Shown here: positions 60,935 to 64,000 of the stretch, in pieces
Layout of the letters: each line of letters opens with the position of its first letter
How positions within the stretch are numbered: position 1 is the first letter of the stretch
Source of the DNA: Aphrophora alni
Lineage: Eukaryota; Arthropoda; Insecta; Hemiptera; Aphrophoridae
Length of the DNA stretch: 64,000 nucleotides
Assembly: GCA_963513935.1 (NCBI GenBank)
Contig: OY740777.1
Span: 13,937,092 to 14,001,091, forward strand
Direction: 5' to 3'
Position numbers and translations under genes: made by a program
Notes under the pieces: generated by a model
Seen by the model: only the letters and a program-made list of their open reading frames with translations
Database searches by the model: none
What the model was told of the DNA's origin: nothing

Positions 60935-61839
60935 TGCATTTAAACTACTTTCACCCTCTTGAAATTCCCAATCATTACCATAACACTAAGTGACCTTTAC
61001 TGAGTCACACTTGTACAACTGTTTATCAGTAAACAACCTGTCTCTTCACTACGCTCCAGTGTTCATGTGATCATCTATCTCAATGTTAGTTATCTGATAG
61101 TTACTTCAAGTTTGTATATGCTCTGGCTAAAACGGGATTGTAAAATCTTCTATGATGGGATGCATCTTTTCTCTTTGTCTTTCTTCAGAATGCTTGATTT
61201 CAATAATTCACTTAATCAGCGTCTCCGAAGTTTGAACACTCGCGTCTTCTGAATCACTGTTGCTGTCGATATGTGGCCATTTAAAGGATAATGAACAGAT
61301 TTAATTAAATAAAAGATATTATATTAACATATAAAATGACTAAATAACGTCTCTTTTACAATTTACATGTTCAAACAATTAATTTTAATAAAATTAGAAT
61401 ACAATATACATCGAAAATCAGCGATCGAGTTAGTAGCTAGCGGATATTTCAAGAATCATCCATTTTAGAAATAATTATAGAGAGCATTATTTTTGTCTTC
61501 TAGCAAATTATTGGTACGAGATTTGGAATTGTTGCAAAAGGGATTTATTATGCATCAGATTACGCTTGATACGATGGTGTTATTAGTTTTCTCTATCTTT
61601 CTAGTAGAGAAGACTAGAAGAAGTATTCTTCTAGTACTAGAAGAGAAGGTTCTAGTCCCATCTAATTTCTGATGTTAGTATACTGATCTTCACTTATAAA
61701 TTCTGTTTTGTACATTCATTTTTTGGCAAAAAAAGGGTACCCTCATAAAACAGAAGCCTTAAAAGACATTGTACAATAGATGGAAAAATCAAACAAATCA
61801 AAAAGCACCATCGGGTCTGCTCTCATAAAAAAAATAAGA
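60935..61839. other. Spacer, nothing recognised
   Basis: A local hairpin-like run of 'ctagta-agaa' words lies at 61598-61650. No gene. Confidence 0.4.
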
Positions 61840-62169
61840 AGACTTAAGGGTAAAACTGTATGAAGACATAGCTGACATGTACTCTGAGAATAAGGAGTTG
61901 CCAAGGAGACAAGCGGTTGCAAAGTTCCGCATGGCTACTGGTCATGACTGCTTGGCGGGACACCTCAGTTGGATCAACATCCTCCCTTCTGAGATGTGCA
62001 CACTCTGTGAGCGCCCTGGTAGTAGCATGGACAAGGATCATCTCTTGATCTGCGAAAAATTAGACACGAAGAAGCAAGATAGAAGAGACCTGCCTGAACT
62101 TTACTGGGAAGCTCGATCAAGAATGGCATGAGCCAGGATGAGCCATTGGAAACAACAACAACAACAACA
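61840..62169 (+). pseudogene. Non-LTR retrotransposon 3' end (RNase H tail, zinc-knuckle-like) with (AAC)n
   Basis: An 84-codon ORF (61877-62131) reads AVAKFRMATGHDCLAGHLSW, then CTLCERPGSSMDKDHLLIC and DLPELYWEARSRMA. This is the C-terminal RxxTGHxxLxxHL...CxxC...DxxHLLxxC pattern of Jockey/I-type non-LTR ORF2 proteins. The stop is followed within 20 bases by (AAC)6, a usual simple-repeat tail for such elements. The 5' side is truncated near 61840. The element's last 84 residues are intact, so the insertion is not very old. An opposite-strand ORF is a shadow. Confidence 0.75.
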
Positions 62170-63525
62170 TTAATTTTTATAAATTTCGAATAATTTTCCT
62201 AGATAAATGAAATATGTTTAGATTATTTTGATGTGAGTCTTAATATAATGCCAGGAAATATTTAAATTAGATGCTTTTCTGATCAAAAGTCGGGAATAAT
62301 TTAAACTTAGGCAATTACTTAGATAAATCATGTTTGGAATTTTTACCACTAGAGTTCATGGTGGTCGATTTCTGATTGAATGTAATATTTGAGATACCTG
62401 TTTTGAAAAAAATCCTTTTAACATCATTTTGAATTGTTTCATTACTTATTTTATTGTGATTTCTTCACTAGTATTTTTGTATCAGGACAAACAAAAAAGT
62501 TTTTGGTGGCTACAAATCAGAAACTTAAATCAATATTTCAAGAACACTAGAATTTGAAGGTTGGAGGGTTTGAAAAAATGGTGAAGCATTTTGCTATCTA
62601 TATAACAAAACATCCCTCACTTTCAATGTAAAATGTCTGGTTGATCAAGTTACTTTTTCAGTGTGTTACCTTCATTAGTCTAACGTGTAGAAATGAGAGA
62701 AGTTCAGCACACAATAATCTCTTTCTAAGAGATACAACCCAGCATTGGAAATCAAGCGATTTTGTAAATATAGCTTTCTTAGTCATGTCGAATACATTAC
62801 TTGAAGGTTTTTCCAACATACAACAGTATAGCTAGTCAGTAAGAATAAGATAGAAAATTTAAAATGGGTAAAAAGATTTCAGATTAACTGAAAACTGACT
62901 TTAAGGGAGAGAGCAGAAATGTCTTGATGACAGTACTAATCTAATGTCAAACGTTTGGTTGTTAGAATGTAATGAAAGAAGAATTATTATACTGTTACAT
63001 TTGTAACAATGACCATAGTGCAAGATAATGAATGAATTGTAACAAAAATGAAGATAAAAGTTTTTTTTTAAACTTGTGATGTAACTGCAAGCGCACCAAA
63101 TATGGTTTGGAAAAATTTGCAGTTTATTAAAATTAATACTATTTTAAGATGGCCTACTCACTTTGACAATTTAATAAATTATCATTTTTTTTATTATACG
63201 ATTTTATTAGTTTTCTTCTTTTATTCTCACATGAAAATATTTTTAACTTGATTTGATGCTCAATAAAAATACAAATAAGAATTTGCATACTTGATTAGTT
63301 AAAAAGTTTCCATAAATTATTTAGCGACATTCTAGTCATAAAAGGTATGCATATAGAACTATATAGGTTACCAATTACCTCATATGACCATACACTAAAG
63401 TTATATATAAATCCATGAGTGTCATAGAAGTTAACTATATGTTTTGAGAGAGTAAATAAATGGGAATAACTAAGATGTTCCTATATAGTTTAATTTATTA
63501 ATTTGGATTTTATTATTATTTATTT
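62170..63525. other. AT-rich spacer, nothing recognised
   Basis: No supported gene. Confidence 0.4.
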
Positions 63526-64000
63526 ACAGTGAAACTTTCAAATAACGGACACTATTCGGACCTGTAATACACAGTTTTTAAAATTTTGAATTGGTGCAAA
63601 TATATCAGCTGTTGCTAAAATGGAATTTTATGATTGGTTCAAAGGTATACGATGTAAGTCAAGTTAAAGTTTGTGAATAACATTCAAAAAATAAGGAGAA
63701 GATAAATTAAAATAAGTACGGTATCCAGAAATATGTATTTAAAATAAATAATGTTTAGTTTTAATATAGGCTTGGTACTTCAATGAAAATTTATGTATGT
63801 AAAGTGAGAGTGTGTGTTACCAAGCAAACATGATTTAGGCAATGTTCGTGGAATTAGTAATGTGGACCCTGTGCTAGCATTGTGTTAGAATCAAGCGTGC
63901 AAACTCAAGGTTTTCGAGAGTCGGAAGTAAATGTCTGGAGTGGACAGACGTATTTTTGTGTGTGGAAACGTACAACTTTTGTAGAACAATGTGAGTTAAA
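63526..64000 (+). mobile_element. Probable Tigger/pogo-type left end, cut by the window edge
   Basis: 'Tacagtgaaactttcaaata' followed by 'acggacactattcggacc' fits the CAGTGxAAxCTxTCxxxxCGGACACxxxCGGACC ends of Tigger-type elements. The right end and any transposase would lie beyond the window. No ORF supports it here. Confidence 0.4.

Noticed and set aside
61844..62041. 65-codon minus-strand ORF
   Set aside because: It is antisense to the non-LTR tail whose CxxC...HLLxxC motif is on the + strand.

Overview
The window looks like an AT-rich arthropod nuclear chromosome, most likely an insect and plausibly hemipteran. The evidence is a spliced Osiris-family gene (a family I know only from insects), consensus GT-AG introns, TCAGT-type initiators, short interstitial (TTAGG)n/(CCTAA)n tracts, and dense Tc1/mariner, pogo-like, piggyBac, Penelope-like and non-LTR remnants. 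The species call is an inference. Gene density is very low: I can support only two cellular protein-coding genes in 64 kb.

Layout. 1-3.4 kb: microsatellites and a 530-bp TA-flanked MITE. 3.4-11.2 kb: a three-coding-exon Osiris gene (273 aa) on the + strand, with a probable extra 3'UTR exon. Its second intron carries a 111-bp minisatellite of about seven units. 11.2-30 kb: a dense, nested repeat district. It holds several dispersed families (called R1, R2, R3 and R5 here), a 53-bp minisatellite open in three frames, a non-LTR RNase H relic, a 796-bp palindromic mariner derivative, a mariner relic with 5' and 3' TIRs, and an inverted Penelope-type repeat carrying a hammerhead-ribozyme motif. 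30-35 kb: degenerate tandem repeats and two large fold-back elements. 35.4-37 kb: an uninterrupted 403-aa gene for a GPKOW-like G-patch/KOW splicing factor. 37-46.9 kb: AT-rich sequence with no recognisable gene. 46.9-64 kb: a possible LTR, pogo/Tigger-like elements, a decayed Penelope-like element with RT/endonuclease remnants, a mariner fragment, a piggyBac-like element between TTAA sites, and a non-LTR tail with an (AAC)n end.

How it fits together. The two genes are unrelated: one is a secreted or endosomal cuticle-associated protein, the other a nuclear spliceosome factor. Most of the remaining structure is transposon archaeology. The most interesting part is a set of Penelope-like termini in several families. 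One (22719-22763, minus strand) has a near-canonical type I hammerhead core with a perfect six-base-pair stem I, sits in a 255-bp inverted repeat, and is bounded by an 11-bp target duplication. No cellular operon or defence system was found, and many repeat boundaries are by-eye estimates.
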